From the NCBI GenBank assembly GCA_002862545.1, contig PKDJ01000248.1, positions 1-49,141 of the forward strand: 49,141 bases of DNA. Reading direction: 5' to 3'. Numbering within the stretch: the first letter of the stretch is position 1; every line of letters begins with the position of its first letter. This document shows, piece by piece, positions 24,832-34,056 of the stretch. The stretch is from Pseudomonadota bacterium. GTDB lineage: Bacteria > Myxococcota_A > UBA796 > GCA-2862545. The notes under the pieces are model-generated. The model was given only the letters and a program-made list of their open reading frames with translations. It did no database searches and was not told where the DNA came from. Made by a program: the position numbers and the translations under genes.

Positions 24832-25983
24832 ATGGCACTCCTGATCGCACTGCTCGGGTGCACCTGTACCGAGCCAGCACCTGCGCCTAGCCCGGCCCCC
24901 ACGGCCCCATCGAGGGTGGTCAAGGCGAAGGCCAAGGCGAAGGCAAAGGCCCCAACGCCCCCGTCGCCGTTCAAGGTCTACAAGCCGGCCGAGGCGGACC
25001 CGAAGTGGGCTGCCGCCCGCTGTAACGATGGTACACCGTTCGCGATCGACGTCCGGGACCAGGGCTCGGACACGTGGGTGGTCCAGCTGGCGGGCGGCTT
25101 CTTCTGTGACGACGATCAGGTTCCATGCAGCGAGCGGAAGGAGAAGCTGACCACGACGACGCAGGCGGCCGCCGGTACGTCACGGCCCATCAAGGGAGAG
25201 GGGCTGTTCTCTAGGTCTGCTGCAGTAAACCCAGACTTTGCGGGTGCAAATCACGTTCGGTTCCACTACTGCAGCTCTGATCTATGGCTGGGTGATGAGA
25301 CGGAGCGGCGAGAGACGACTGGGTCGTCGGACGGATGGTTCTTCTCAGGTCGTCGGAACGTGCGCGCAGGTCTGGAGGCGCTCGTGGGCTTGGGCCTCGA
25401 CGACGCCACCGATCGCGTCCTCCTGGTCGGGTACTCGGCAGGTGGTGCAGGGGTCGTGGGCAACCTCGATCAGGTGGTCGAGGTGCTGCCCAAGTCGGTG
25501 AAGGCCGGGCGTGTGAAGGCTCTGCTCGACGGCTCGTGGATTCCGACCTGGCAGCCCCAAGGCATGCCCGACGCCGACCGATGGGGCAAGGTACAGCCCG
25601 CCTGCGACGCCGCGCTCCGTGCACGGGGAGAAGACCCGGTCGCGTGCATCTTCGGCCCCGAGTGGTGGCCACATGTCGAGCCGCTCGGGGTGCCCATCTT
25701 GGTGCAGATCAGTGGTCTCGATGCGACCCAGCTGCCAGCATTCGGGATCGACACGGACGAAGAGCGGGAGCGCTGGCGCGCGAACGCGGCCGAGAGCCTC
25801 GAAGGCCTGCCTTGGGTGTTCAGCCTAGGTCGCAAGTACCATGTCGTCTCACTGGGACCTGAGTTCCACAAGATCGGTCCGGATGATCAGCGGTACCGTG
25901 CGCTGGTGCATGACTTCTGGACGGGCGGAGCGCCGCGGCGCGTGATCGTAGGGTACGATCGGCCCATTCCGGAAGACCCCTGA
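24832..25983 (+). CDS. Pectin acetylesterase/Notum-family lipoprotein
   Basis: 383 residues. Very short lipoprotein signal MALLIALLGC (Cys10), then a Pro-rich and (KA)n linker (about 12-45). The catalytic domain matches the PAE/Notum carboxylesterase family: WVVQLAGGFFCDDD (oxyanion region), nucleophile Ser202 in VGYSAGG, Asp297 in SGLDATQ and His337 in KYHVVS. Plant members deacetylate pectin; animal Notum removes palmitoleate from Wnt; bacterial substrates are poorly known. Cysteines are sparse compared with animal Notum. GGAGGA precedes the ATG. It is expected on the outer membrane or in the periplasm. It starts 33 bases after the STAND gene but probably belongs functionally to the following secreted proteins. 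Confidence 0.85.
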   Translation: MALLIALLGCTCTEPAPAPSPAPTAPSRVVKAKAKAKAKAPTPPSPFKVYKPAEADPKWAAARCNDGTPFAIDVRDQGSDTWVVQLAGGFFCDDDQVPCSERKEKLTTTTQAAAGTSRPIKGEGLFSRSAAVNPDFAGANHVRFHYCSSDLWLGDETERRETTGSSDGWFFSGRRNVRAGLEALVGLGLDDATDRVLLVGYSAGGAGVVGNLDQVVEVLPKSVKAGRVKALLDGSWIPTWQPQGMPDADRWGKVQPACDAALRARGEDPVACIFGPEWWPHVEPLGVPILVQISGLDATQLPAFGIDTDEERERWRANAAESLEGLPWVFSLGRKYHVVSLGPEFHKIGPDDQRYRALVHDFWTGGAPRRVIVGYDRPIPEDP

Positions 25984-26023
25984 CCGGAATAGCGCAGTGA
26001 CTATGCGTCGACCGGCTCACTGC
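25966..26023 (+). terminator. Tandem stem-loops at the end of the esterase gene
   Basis: ATTCCGG (25966-25972) pairs with CCGGAAT (25984-25990) across the stop codon. GCAGTGA (25994-26000) pairs with TCACTGC (26017-26023). Neither has a T-run. They could end transcription weakly or protect the 3' end before the gene at 26056. Confidence 0.35.
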
Positions 26024-26055
26024 AGTGCGCTAGCCGGGCCGTCGGAGGAGAGACC

Positions 26056-27006
26056 ATGATGACGCTTCTGCTCGTGTGCGTGTCCCTTGCGCTTGCTGAG
26101 CCACCCATCCCCGCTTCGGGGCCCGATGATGCGTCGGTGGTCCAGTCCGCCGAGCCCGCCGAGTCCACCGAGTCCGCCGAGTCCGTCGCGCAGCCGTACC
26201 CGCTGCTCTACGCTGGACAGGTCACACCTGAGACGAGCCGTCACTGGGATCTCGAGGTGATGTACCACGAGCACCGCTACAAGGAGGGGCTTGCTCTCGC
26301 GGAGCAGCGGCTCGCCGCTGACGAGACCGACCCGGAGGCGGCTTGGCACATCGTGCGGTTCATGTATGAGCTGGGCGAGGCCGACAAGACGCTCGACAAG
26401 CTGGCTTGGTACAGAGAGATGGTCCGTGTTGCGGACCTGGGGCTGAAGCACCATCCTGACGACCGGCACCTCCGGTTCGCACGCGGCGTCGCGAACGGTC
26501 GCTACGGGACGACTCGGGGGGTCTTGGCGAGCCTGTTCCTCGCCAAGACCATCGAGCGAGACTGGCTGATGGCGGGCGATGGCTCGTTCGAGTACTCGTC
26601 CATCGGCGGTGCGGAGCAGCTTCCCTGCGACGCATGGCACGCCATCGGCATCTTCTACCGGCTGGTCCCAGACTGGTGGATTGTCAAGGTGCTAGCTGGA
26701 ACGCGGGGTGATCTCGATGCATCGCTCTCCTGGCACGAGAAGGCCAACGAGCGCTGCCCGAACCGTGTGTGGAACCTCAAGGAGCTCGGTGCCACCGAGC
26801 TCTGCATTGGGGCGAAGCGAGGTGAGGCATCGATGACCGAGCGCGGCTTGGCGCATCTCCGCGAGGCGATTCTGGCTCCCGGTGAGTCGGGCACCAGCGC
26901 GATTGACCGGAAGCACTCGCAGATGCTGATCGACGATCCGACGCTTGCTTGTGAGTACAGCCGCGACGGTCAGCAAGATCTCGACAAGGACAAGATGGCC
27001 CAGTGA
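26056..27006 (+). CDS. Secreted helical-repeat (TPR-like) protein
   Basis: 316 residues with a cleavable signal (MMTLLLVCVSLALA). A Ser/Glu/Ala-rich spacer follows, built from a repeated nine-base unit (AES-TES-AES). The mature region is helical and TPR-like: YKEGLALAEQRLAADETDPEA, WHIVRFMYELGEADKTLD, RVADLGLKHHPDDRHLRFARG, and a later DASLSWHEKANERCPN repeat. The whole resembles bacterial homologues of the RMD1-type TPR proteins, though I hold that only loosely. GGAGGAGAG precedes the ATG. A strong hairpin follows the gene, separating it from the efflux operon. The role is probably protein binding in the periplasm. Confidence 0.65.
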   Translation: MMTLLLVCVSLALAEPPIPASGPDDASVVQSAEPAESTESAESVAQPYPLLYAGQVTPETSRHWDLEVMYHEHRYKEGLALAEQRLAADETDPEAAWHIVRFMYELGEADKTLDKLAWYREMVRVADLGLKHHPDDRHLRFARGVANGRYGTTRGVLASLFLAKTIERDWLMAGDGSFEYSSIGGAEQLPCDAWHAIGIFYRLVPDWWIVKVLAGTRGDLDASLSWHEKANERCPNRVWNLKELGATELCIGAKRGEASMTERGLAHLREAILAPGESGTSAIDRKHSQMLIDDPTLACEYSRDGQQDLDKDKMAQ

Positions 27007-27047
27007 CCCATGTGGCCTCGTCGGGACAGTTCGAGACGACATCGTTC

Positions 27048-27068
27048 GTGGCGCGGCTGCGCCACTTT
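27048..27068 (+). terminator. Probable intrinsic terminator before the RND operon
   Basis: GTGGCGC (27048-27054) and GCGCCAC (27059-27065) form a perfect seven-pair stem with a GGCT loop, followed by TTT. It lies 41 bases past the stop of the TPR-like gene and isolates the efflux operon. Confidence 0.55.
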
Positions 27069-27168
27069 GGGAGTGCCGCGTCGCTCTGACGCTGCCGGGC
27101 GACTGCGAGCAAGCAGGGACCGGTTAAGCCAGCCGAGCCAGAGTTAAGGGTATTCACAGGAGTCCGAG

Positions 27169-28260
27169 ATGGGGTCTGCGCGGCATCGATGGCATGCACA
27201 GCTTGGTGCACTGACGGCCATCTTCGCCCTGGGCTGTGGGTTTGCCGGTGCGGATCAGAGCTCGGTGCAGCCCGAGGCGACTGTTGCGTCGTCTGAGGCG
27301 ACGCGTGTCGAGGTGATCGCACTGGAGTCGGCGACGATGCGGCTCGAGCTCGACCTGCCCGGTGAGGTCGAGGGGAGTCGAGATGCCCTCCTCGCTGCGG
27401 CCAACGGGGGCTATGTCGAGCGGGTGTACGTCAGAGCAGGTGATGTCGTCGAGACCGGCGCCCGGATTGCCTCCGTCGACGTGGCGCTGTTCGCTGCGCA
27501 GTCCGATCAGGCGGCCGCACAGGCCGACCAGGCCGAGGCCGAGCTCGAGCGTGTGCGTCGGCTGGGTGATCTTGCGTCTGCTCAGCAGGTGCTGCTGGCC
27601 GAGACGAACGCTCGGGTCTCAGCGGCGAGTGCCCGGCAGGCCAGCACGCGTCTGTCCCGGGCCATGGTGTCGGCACCCTTCGACGGCGTCGTCGCCTCGG
27701 TCGGTGTCGAGGTCGGAGAGTCGACGGGCCCTGGGGCGCCCGTCGCCCGCTTGGTTCAGCTCGACCCCGTCCTCGTCACCCTCTCCGTGTCGGACCGTGA
27801 CGTTGGCGCCCTGCGAGTGGGTGACCCCGTCGACGTCTGGGCGGCCGCGGCTGGCGAGGGCCGGCTGGGGACGATTCGCCACATTGCGCCGGCGGCAGAC
27901 CTCAACACCCGGGCCTTCCCCGTGGAGGTCGAGGTCGAGAACGCGGAGCGCCAGCTGCTCCCAGGGATGATCGCCCGCGTGACCGTCAGTCGGTCCGTTG
28001 GCGACGGAGTGGTGATTCCCCAGGACTGGCTGGTCACCCGTCGGCGTGACCGGGGAGTGTTCGTCGAGCAGGATGGACTGGCTCGCTGGCGGCCCATCAC
28101 ACTCGGTGACGTGGTGCACGACGAGGTCATCGTGACAGCCGGGCTCGCGCCGGGCGACCGGGTGGTGGTCACGGGCCATCGCGAGTTGATGGACGGCGAC
28201 TCTCTCATCATCTCTCGCGAGGGCTCGTGCTGTAGCGCGGGCCGTCCGGTCTTCGAGTGA
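27169..28260 (+). CDS. RND efflux periplasmic adaptor (HlyD/AcrA type) lipoprotein
   Basis: 363-residue membrane-fusion protein that bridges an RND pump and an outer-membrane channel. A lipobox (FALGC, Cys23) anchors it to the inner membrane. The lipoyl half-motifs are ALLAAANGGYVERVYVRAGDVV and MVSAPFDGVVASVGVEVGES, flanking an alpha-helical hairpin rich in Ala, Gln and Glu (AQSDQAAAQADQAEAELERV). The hairpin is short. A beta-barrel domain (DPVLVTLSVSDRDVGALRVG) and a membrane-proximal domain (GVVIPQDWLVTRR, GLAPGDRVVVTGH) follow. It ends in an unusual CC pair (GSCCSAGR). It is four bases upstream of the RND-TolC gene, so the two encode a complete tripartite efflux system. Confidence 0.92.
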   Translation: MGSARHRWHAQLGALTAIFALGCGFAGADQSSVQPEATVASSEATRVEVIALESATMRLELDLPGEVEGSRDALLAAANGGYVERVYVRAGDVVETGARIASVDVALFAAQSDQAAAQADQAEAELERVRRLGDLASAQQVLLAETNARVSAASARQASTRLSRAMVSAPFDGVVASVGVEVGESTGPGAPVARLVQLDPVLVTLSVSDRDVGALRVGDPVDVWAAAAGEGRLGTIRHIAPAADLNTRAFPVEVEVENAERQLLPGMIARVTVSRSVGDGVVIPQDWLVTRRRDRGVFVEQDGLARWRPITLGDVVHDEVIVTAGLAPGDRVVVTGHRELMDGDSLIISREGSCCSAGRPVFE

Positions 28261-28264
28261 ATCG

Positions 28265-31200
28265 ATGCGTGGGCTGATTCAATGGCTGGTCGACCATGCT
28301 ACGACCGTCTTTCTGGGTGTCCTGGTGGTCTTCGTCGCGGGTCTCGTCAGCTACGTGACGCTGCCACGTGAGTCCAATCCAGACATCGCGCTGCCCGTGA
28401 TCATCGTGACGACGCCCTACACTGGCGTGTCACCCGAAGACGTCGAGTCGCTCGTCACGATTCCCATCGAGAACGAGGTGGCATCACTCCGGGACATCAA
28501 GAAGCTCAACTCCACGTCGGCCGAGGGCGTCAGCATCACGGTCGTCGAGTTCGAGCCCGAGGTCGTCGTCGAAGACGTGCTTCAGAAGGTCCGTGACCGC
28601 GTGAGCCGGGCGCGCGCGAGCCTGCCTGACGACGCCGACGAGTCGACGGTGAGCGAGATCTCGTTCAGCGATATCCCCGTCTTGCTCATCACGATCGCCG
28701 GCGGGCTCGACGAGGAGGGGCTCAAGGGTCTCGCGGAGGCCCTCGAGGAAGACGCCAAGCGCATCCCGGGCGTGCTCGACACGAAGGTCACTGGCGGCAT
28801 CGAGCGAGAGATCCAGGTCCAGATCCTGCCCGAGAGGCTCGGCCACTACGGCCTGTCCATCCGCGATGTCGCGGGTGCCATCGCCGACGAGAACGTGAAC
28901 ATCCCGGGCGGCAACGTCGAGGTGGGACGCGGCGACTTCCTCCTGCGGGTTCCCGGGGAGTTCAGCGAGGCCTCCCAGATCGAGTCGGTGGCCATCAAGC
29001 GGGTCGGCGGTCGGCCCGTGTTCGTGCGCGACGTGGCTCGCGTGGTCGACACGTACAAGGATCGCGACACCTATGCGCGAATGCGCGGTGAGGCGTCGGT
29101 CAGCTTGTCTGTCACGAAGCGTGCGGGGTCGAACATCTTGGAGGTGGCCGAGGGCCTGAAGGCGCTCGTCGCAGAGCACTCCGAGGCCTGGCCGCAGGGC
29201 GTCGAGTACCGGGTCCTCGGTGACCAGTCTCGCAACATCCGGTCCATCGTGCAGGAGCTCCAGAACAACATCATCACGGCCCTGATCCTGGTGGTCGGGG
29301 TGCTGGTGTTCTCGATGGGTCTGCGCAACAGCCTCTTCGTGGCCATCGCCATTCCTCTGTCGATGCTCGGCAGCATGCTCGTCCTCGACGCTGCCGGCTT
29401 CACGCTGAACATGGTCGTGTTGTTCTCGCTGATCATGGCGCTCGGCATGCTTGTCGACAACGGCATCGTGGTCGTCGAGAACGTCTACCGGCATGCAGAG
29501 ATGGGGAAGGACCGTGCGCGGGCTGCGGTCGACGGCACCTCGGAGGTGGCGGTGGCGGTGGCGGCCTCCACTGCGACGACGGTCGCGGCCTTCGGGCCCC
29601 TGGCTTTCTGGACCGGCATCATGGGTGAGTTCATGGGCTACCTGCCCAAGACCATCATCACGGTGCTCGTCGCCTCGCTCGTGGTCGCTGTCGTGGTGAT
29701 GCCTGTGGCCATGTCCCGGTTCATGCCGAGAGACATCCGACGCGTCGGCTCGGGGGAGGACGAGTACGCCATCAACCGTGAGCTCGGGCCGGTCATGCGC
29801 AGCTACAGGCGCCTGCTCGAGATGTCGATCAACCACCGCTACCTGTCCGCGGCAGCGGTCACTCTGTCGCTCGTGCTGACGGCGGCGATCTACGCGGGGT
29901 TCAACCACGGCACCGAGTTCATGCCCGATACAGAGCCTGACCGCGCGATTGTCGGCATCGTGGCCCCCCAGGGCACTGATGTCGAGACGACGGATCGGCT
30001 CGTCCGAGAGGTCGAGGCAGTGCTGGCTCGCACGCCCAATGTCGACACATGGGTCGCTCAGACCGGCGTGTCGGCCGGCGGTGACGCGCTCTCGGGCACC
30101 AGTGCTCGACCGAATGAGGCGCGGATCACGATCGACTTTCCACCTCACCCCAACAACCGCCTAGCGGGTGACCCAGAGCGCGTCGCGGACACGCGCGACA
30201 CCGTCTCCGCACTCCGGGACGAGGTGGCGCTGATCCCGGGGGCGCGCATCTCGGTTGATCCCGAGATGATGGGCCCTCCGGTCGGTAAGCCCATCGAGGT
30301 GAAGGTCAGCGGTGACGACTTCGACGAGGTCGGCACCTATGCGCAGGATCTGGTGCGGCAGCTCGCGGGCGTTCCGGGCGTCACGGCGCTGGAGCACGAC
30401 TACAAGGTCGGGCGCCCCGAGATGCGACTGGTCGTCGACCGTGGCGCGGCCAAGCGGGTGGGGGTGAGCACGGCGGCGGTCGGCGATGCTGTGCGCTCGG
30501 CCATCGCCGGAACGAAGGCAAGCGCGCTGCGAGACGGCGAGGACGAGCACGACATCGTCGTGCAGCTCGCACCCGAGTACCGTGACGACCTGCAGTCCGT
30601 GCTCGGGCTGCGTCTGCCCGGCCGGGAGGACCGCAGTCCCGACACCTTCCCCGTGCCCATCTCGACTGTGGCGTCCTACGAGCTCGTCGGTGGCTCCGGC
30701 GCCATCCAGCACGTCGACCAAGACCTCGTCGTGACGATCACGGGAGATGTGCTCTACGGCTTCAACGAGAACGAGGTGCGCGCCGATGTGCAGGCGCTGC
30801 TCGACGGCCTGGAGCCCCCACCGGGGATGTCCCTGTCGACAGGCGGCGCTGACGAGCAGCAGCAGGAGTCGGCCGAGTTCCTCGTGCGCGCCTTCGCCAT
30901 CGCTGTCGCCTTGATCCTCATGGTGCTCGTCACCCAGTTCGACAGCCTCTCCATGCCGCTGATCATCATCTTCACCGTGACGCTCTCCCTCACCGGTGTG
31001 CTGTGGGGGCTGCTGCTCACCGGAACGTCGTTCAGCGTGATCATGACGGGCATCGGGGTGATCTCGCTGGCAGGGGTCGTGGTCAACAATGCGATCGTGT
31101 TGCTCGACTACGTGCAGCAGCTCCTGGCTCGTGGCTTCTCCGTCGAGGATGCGCTGGTCGAGGCTGGCCTCACCCGCTTTCGTCCTGTCGTTCTCACGGC

Positions 31201-32818
31201 GATCACGACGACCCTGGGTCTCGTGCCGATGGCGATCGGCATCTCGGTCGACTTTCTCAACCTGAAGCTGAACGTCGGTGGCGCGAGTGCACAGTGGTGG
31301 GGCCCAATGGCCGTTGCGGTGATCTTCGGACTGACCTTCGCCACCCTGCTCACGCTGGTGATGGTTCCCACCTTCTACAGCATCAACGACGACTTCGATC
31401 GGCTGCGCCGGCGCCTGTTCTCGGGCCGGGAGTCGTCCAGTCCCTCGGCGCTCGCCGAGGCTACGGCGAAGGGGCTGCTCGCCGGCCTCCTCGGGGCCGC
31501 GGCGCTGTCGCCGGGTGTTGCTGAGGCGATGACCTTCGAAGAAGCGGTTGCGTCGGCGGAGAGCCGGAGCATCGCACTCCAGCTCGCCGAGGAGCAGCTC
31601 AACCAGACACTCACCCTGCGAGGGAAGGCCTGGAGCACGATTCAGCCCAGGGTCAACGCGAGAGCAACGCGGATCTGGAATCAGTACGAGGCTGAGGCCG
31701 ATTTTGGCTCCGGCATCGCGGATGGATTCAGCGCCTACTTCGACGAGCTCTCGTCGTCGCTGGGGGGCTTCGAGCTTCCACCGCTCGACGACTCGGCCTT
31801 TGAGGGCTCCGACGAGCCTCTGATCCCGCAGAACTTCTGGCAGACTGAGCTCAGCGTCTCGCAGAGGCTGTTCAGCGGCACGGCGATACCGCTGTTGAGC
31901 GGCGCCTACGCGACTACACGGGCAGCACGTGCCACCTTTGAGCGCGAGCGTCGTGGGACCCGGCTGGAGGTCGCCAGGGTCTACTACCGCCTGTACACCT
32001 CACGGCAGGCCATTGCCCTCAGTGAGGCATCACTGGCCAACGCGAACAATCAGCTCGTCCTGGCAGAGCGGCAGGTCGAGGCCGGCGTCACCGATGCTCG
32101 AGCGCGCATCCAGGCCCAGCTCGCTGTGGCTCGGGCCCAGCGTGACCTCGACCAGGCCCTCGAGGGGGTGATCGGCTCGGAGCAGGCCTTTGCCATCGTC
32201 GTGGGTGAGGAAGCGCCCGAGACACTCGAGCTGCCTCCACCGATGTCCGTGCCGACCGATCTCGAGGCGGCTGTCGCGCGGGGGCGTGGGCGCCTCGACG
32301 TGCAGGCAGCTCGGCACCAGGCCGACGCGGCACGCTTCAACCGGCGCGGTCTGACGGCCCAGTGGCTGCCCGTGGTGGATGGTCAGTTCACCTACAACTA
32401 CGACGAAGGACAAGCCTTCCTGCCGGAGCCGTGGTTCTGGCGCTTGTCGGTCTCCGCGACCTGGAGCCTCTGGGATGGGGGGCTGCGTCTCGCAGAGCGT
32501 CGTGAGGCCTCCGCGCAGCTTCGGGCTGCAGCACTTCAGGTCCAGCTCGCCGAGCAGACGGCTGAGCAGGAGGTTCGTGTCGCCTTCGAGGCCTTCCGTA
32601 GGGCGTCGACGGGCCTTGCGGCGACGGGGGAGGAGCTTCGCCTCGCGCGCGAGAACCTCCGGCTCGCAGAGCTTGGGTTCGGCTCGGGGAGTGCGACCTG
32701 GCTGGAGGTCGAGCAGGCCGAGCTGGCAGTTCGGGCCGCAGAGCTCACCGCTGTTCAGGAGCGCATGGCGCGGGACATTGCAGCCATGGAGCTGCTCGCC
32801 AGCACCGGGGAGCTGTAG
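28265..32818 (+). CDS. RND efflux pump fused to TolC-type outer-membrane factor
   Basis: A single 1517-residue frame. Residues 1 to about 1045 are a full RND transporter of the AcrB/HAE type: TM1, periplasmic porter domain, TM2-6 with LVDNGIVVVENVYR (Asp398-Asn399, AcrB D407/D408 positions), a second periplasmic domain, and TM8-12 with GVVVNNAIVLLDYVQQ (Asn941 at the AcrB K940 position). Residues 1089-1517 are a TolC/OEP protein (MTFEEAVASAESRSIALQLA, QTELSVSQRLFSG, ARVYYRLYTSRQAIALSEAS, WRLSVSATWSLWDGG). Between them a basic cytosolic stretch (RLRRRLF) is followed by GLLAGLLGAAALSPGVAEA, a textbook signal peptide ending AEA-MTF. No stop, and no start codon that would keep this signal, lies between the halves. 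The adaptor gene is immediately upstream. Cleavage at residue 1088 would release the two halves. Confidence 0.92.
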   Translation: MRGLIQWLVDHATTVFLGVLVVFVAGLVSYVTLPRESNPDIALPVIIVTTPYTGVSPEDVESLVTIPIENEVASLRDIKKLNSTSAEGVSITVVEFEPEVVVEDVLQKVRDRVSRARASLPDDADESTVSEISFSDIPVLLITIAGGLDEEGLKGLAEALEEDAKRIPGVLDTKVTGGIEREIQVQILPERLGHYGLSIRDVAGAIADENVNIPGGNVEVGRGDFLLRVPGEFSEASQIESVAIKRVGGRPVFVRDVARVVDTYKDRDTYARMRGEASVSLSVTKRAGSNILEVAEGLKALVAEHSEAWPQGVEYRVLGDQSRNIRSIVQELQNNIITALILVVGVLVFSMGLRNSLFVAIAIPLSMLGSMLVLDAAGFTLNMVVLFSLIMALGMLVDNGIVVVENVYRHAEMGKDRARAAVDGTSEVAVAVAASTATTVAAFGPLAFWTGIMGEFMGYLPKTIITVLVASLVVAVVVMPVAMSRFMPRDIRRVGSGEDEYAINRELGPVMRSYRRLLEMSINHRYLSAAAVTLSLVLTAAIYAGFNHGTEFMPDTEPDRAIVGIVAPQGTDVETTDRLVREVEAVLARTPNVDTWVAQTGVSAGGDALSGTSARPNEARITIDFPPHPNNRLAGDPERVADTRDTVSALRDEVALIPGARISVDPEMMGPPVGKPIEVKVSGDDFDEVGTYAQDLVRQLAGVPGVTALEHDYKVGRPEMRLVVDRGAAKRVGVSTAAVGDAVRSAIAGTKASALRDGEDEHDIVVQLAPEYRDDLQSVLGLRLPGREDRSPDTFPVPISTVASYELVGGSGAIQHVDQDLVVTITGDVLYGFNENEVRADVQALLDGLEPPPGMSLSTGGADEQQQESAEFLVRAFAIAVALILMVLVTQFDSLSMPLIIIFTVTLSLTGVLWGLLLTGTSFSVIMTGIGVISLAGVVVNNAIVLLDYVQQLLARGFSVEDALVEAGLTRFRPVVLTAITTTLGLVPMAIGISVDFLNLKLNVGGASAQWWGPMAVAVIFGLTFATLLTLVMVPTFYSINDDFDRLRRRLFSGRESSSPSALAEATAKGLLAGLLGAAALSPGVAEAMTFEEAVASAESRSIALQLAEEQLNQTLTLRGKAWSTIQPRVNARATRIWNQYEAEADFGSGIADGFSAYFDELSSSLGGFELPPLDDSAFEGSDEPLIPQNFWQTELSVSQRLFSGTAIPLLSGAYATTRAARATFERERRGTRLEVARVYYRLYTSRQAIALSEASLANANNQLVLAERQVEAGVTDARARIQAQLAVARAQRDLDQALEGVIGSEQAFAIVVGEEAPETLELPPPMSVPTDLEAAVARGRGRLDVQAARHQADAARFNRRGLTAQWLPVVDGQFTYNYDEGQAFLPEPWFWRLSVSATWSLWDGGLRLAERREASAQLRAAALQVQLAEQTAEQEVRVAFEAFRRASTGLAATGEELRLARENLRLAELGFGSGSATWLEVEQAELAVRAAELTAVQERMARDIAAMELLASTGEL

Positions 32819-32876
32819 GCGTCATCGGTGGCGAGCGGACGGTCACGGGATCGGCGTGGCGTGCTAGATTGCCGGC

Positions 32877-34055
32877 ATGATGACTCTCGCTACTGCCCTG
32901 ATTCTTCTGGCTGGCTGCCAGGACTTCGAGACGCTCGACGACGCCTGCCACAGCGTAGTGCCGGGCGAGGGAAGCATCGACAATGCGTCCGCCGTGCAGC
33001 TCCTGAATCGCACGAACTGCTACCGACGCTTCACGGGGCTCCCACGTGGTCGGGTGCAGAAGGACGTGCAGGCTGCCGTCGAGTCTCATGGCGACTACGT
33101 CGAGAAGAACAGTCCGACGTTCGATCGCATCGAGTTCGAGCAGTCCGCGGTCCCTGGCTACACCGGGTACGACGTGATGGATCGCCTCGACACCGCTGGC
33201 TACGCGTTCGACGACACCTCCTTCGACATGGGGATCTGGGAGCTGTCGGTGCTCGACAACCAGGAGTCGCTCGACGACCTCGACGCCTTCATCGACGGCC
33301 TCGCTGACCTGCCGTTCACCCGGCAGATCATGCTGCAGCCCTCTTGGGTCGCCTCGGGGGTCGACGTGTCGACCTACGACGAAGAGCTCGGGCTCGGTCT
33401 CTTCAACCTCGTCGTCGTCTACGAGTACCCAGCGACTCAGCGCGCACAGAATCCTGTCGTGTACCCGACGGATAGCCAGGTGGGCGTGCAGACGGGCGTG
33501 GTCATCTCTGACGTCTTGGACCCCCTCTGTGGCCAGACCGTCGGCTACCCCATCACCATCACCGTCGGCTCGGCCACGGCCGGTCGCGGCGGGCTGACCT
33601 CGCCCAACCCGTACGCGCTCGAGGTCGTCAATGCGAGTGTGCACGGTCCTGACGGGCCCATCCCAGTCGCCGTCCGCGCGCCGGGCGACACAGACTACGA
33701 TGCAGGGCTGCTCTACACGGCCGCCGTCATCCCGCTGCAGGAGCTCGAGCCCGACACGGAGTACACGCTCGAAGCCAAGCTAGAGTGGGTCGACGGCGAC
33801 AAGGACGTGACCGTGACCTACCGCACTGCCTCCAAGCGTGCGGAGCTGATGGAGCCCGATGCGGTCGTGTGCTTGAGCGATCTCACGGGTGCGACCACAG
33901 AGACGGCCACGACAGATCCCGCTGGAGGAGGCGGCAACACTAGCTCGACGGGCGGCGGCGGTGGCGGCACGACGAACACGGGCGAGGCGGGCACACCGGG
34001 TGCCTTCCGTCACGAGGTCGTCCGCTCCATCATGCCGGGCGCACGCGTGCAGTGA
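32877..34055 (+). CDS. CAP/SCP-domain lipoprotein with C-terminal Ig-like region
   Basis: 392 residues. Short lipoprotein signal MMTLATALILLAGC (Cys14). Residues about 40-190 resemble a CAP (SCP/PR-1) domain: VQLLNRTNCYRRFTGLPRG, then QAAVESHGDYVEKN for the helix carrying the usual His. The second half is beta-rich and looks like a bacterial Ig-like domain (YALEVVNASVHGPDGPIPV, LEPDTEYTLEAKLEWVDGD). It ends in a Gly/Thr/Ser-rich linker (GGGGNTSSTGGGGGGTT) before a basic tail. CAP proteins are secreted binding proteins, sometimes for lipids or sterols. GTG of plsY starts two bases after its stop. Confidence 0.7.
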   Translation: MMTLATALILLAGCQDFETLDDACHSVVPGEGSIDNASAVQLLNRTNCYRRFTGLPRGRVQKDVQAAVESHGDYVEKNSPTFDRIEFEQSAVPGYTGYDVMDRLDTAGYAFDDTSFDMGIWELSVLDNQESLDDLDAFIDGLADLPFTRQIMLQPSWVASGVDVSTYDEELGLGLFNLVVVYEYPATQRAQNPVVYPTDSQVGVQTGVVISDVLDPLCGQTVGYPITITVGSATAGRGGLTSPNPYALEVVNASVHGPDGPIPVAVRAPGDTDYDAGLLYTAAVIPLQELEPDTEYTLEAKLEWVDGDKDVTVTYRTASKRAELMEPDAVVCLSDLTGATTETATTDPAGGGGNTSSTGGGGGGTTNTGEAGTPGAFRHEVVRSIMPGARVQ

Positions 34056-34056
34056 C

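Noticed and set aside
28484..30148. 554-residue minus-strand frame
   Set aside because: His/Asp/Arg-rich shadow of the RND transporter gene, which has full family motifs on the plus strand.
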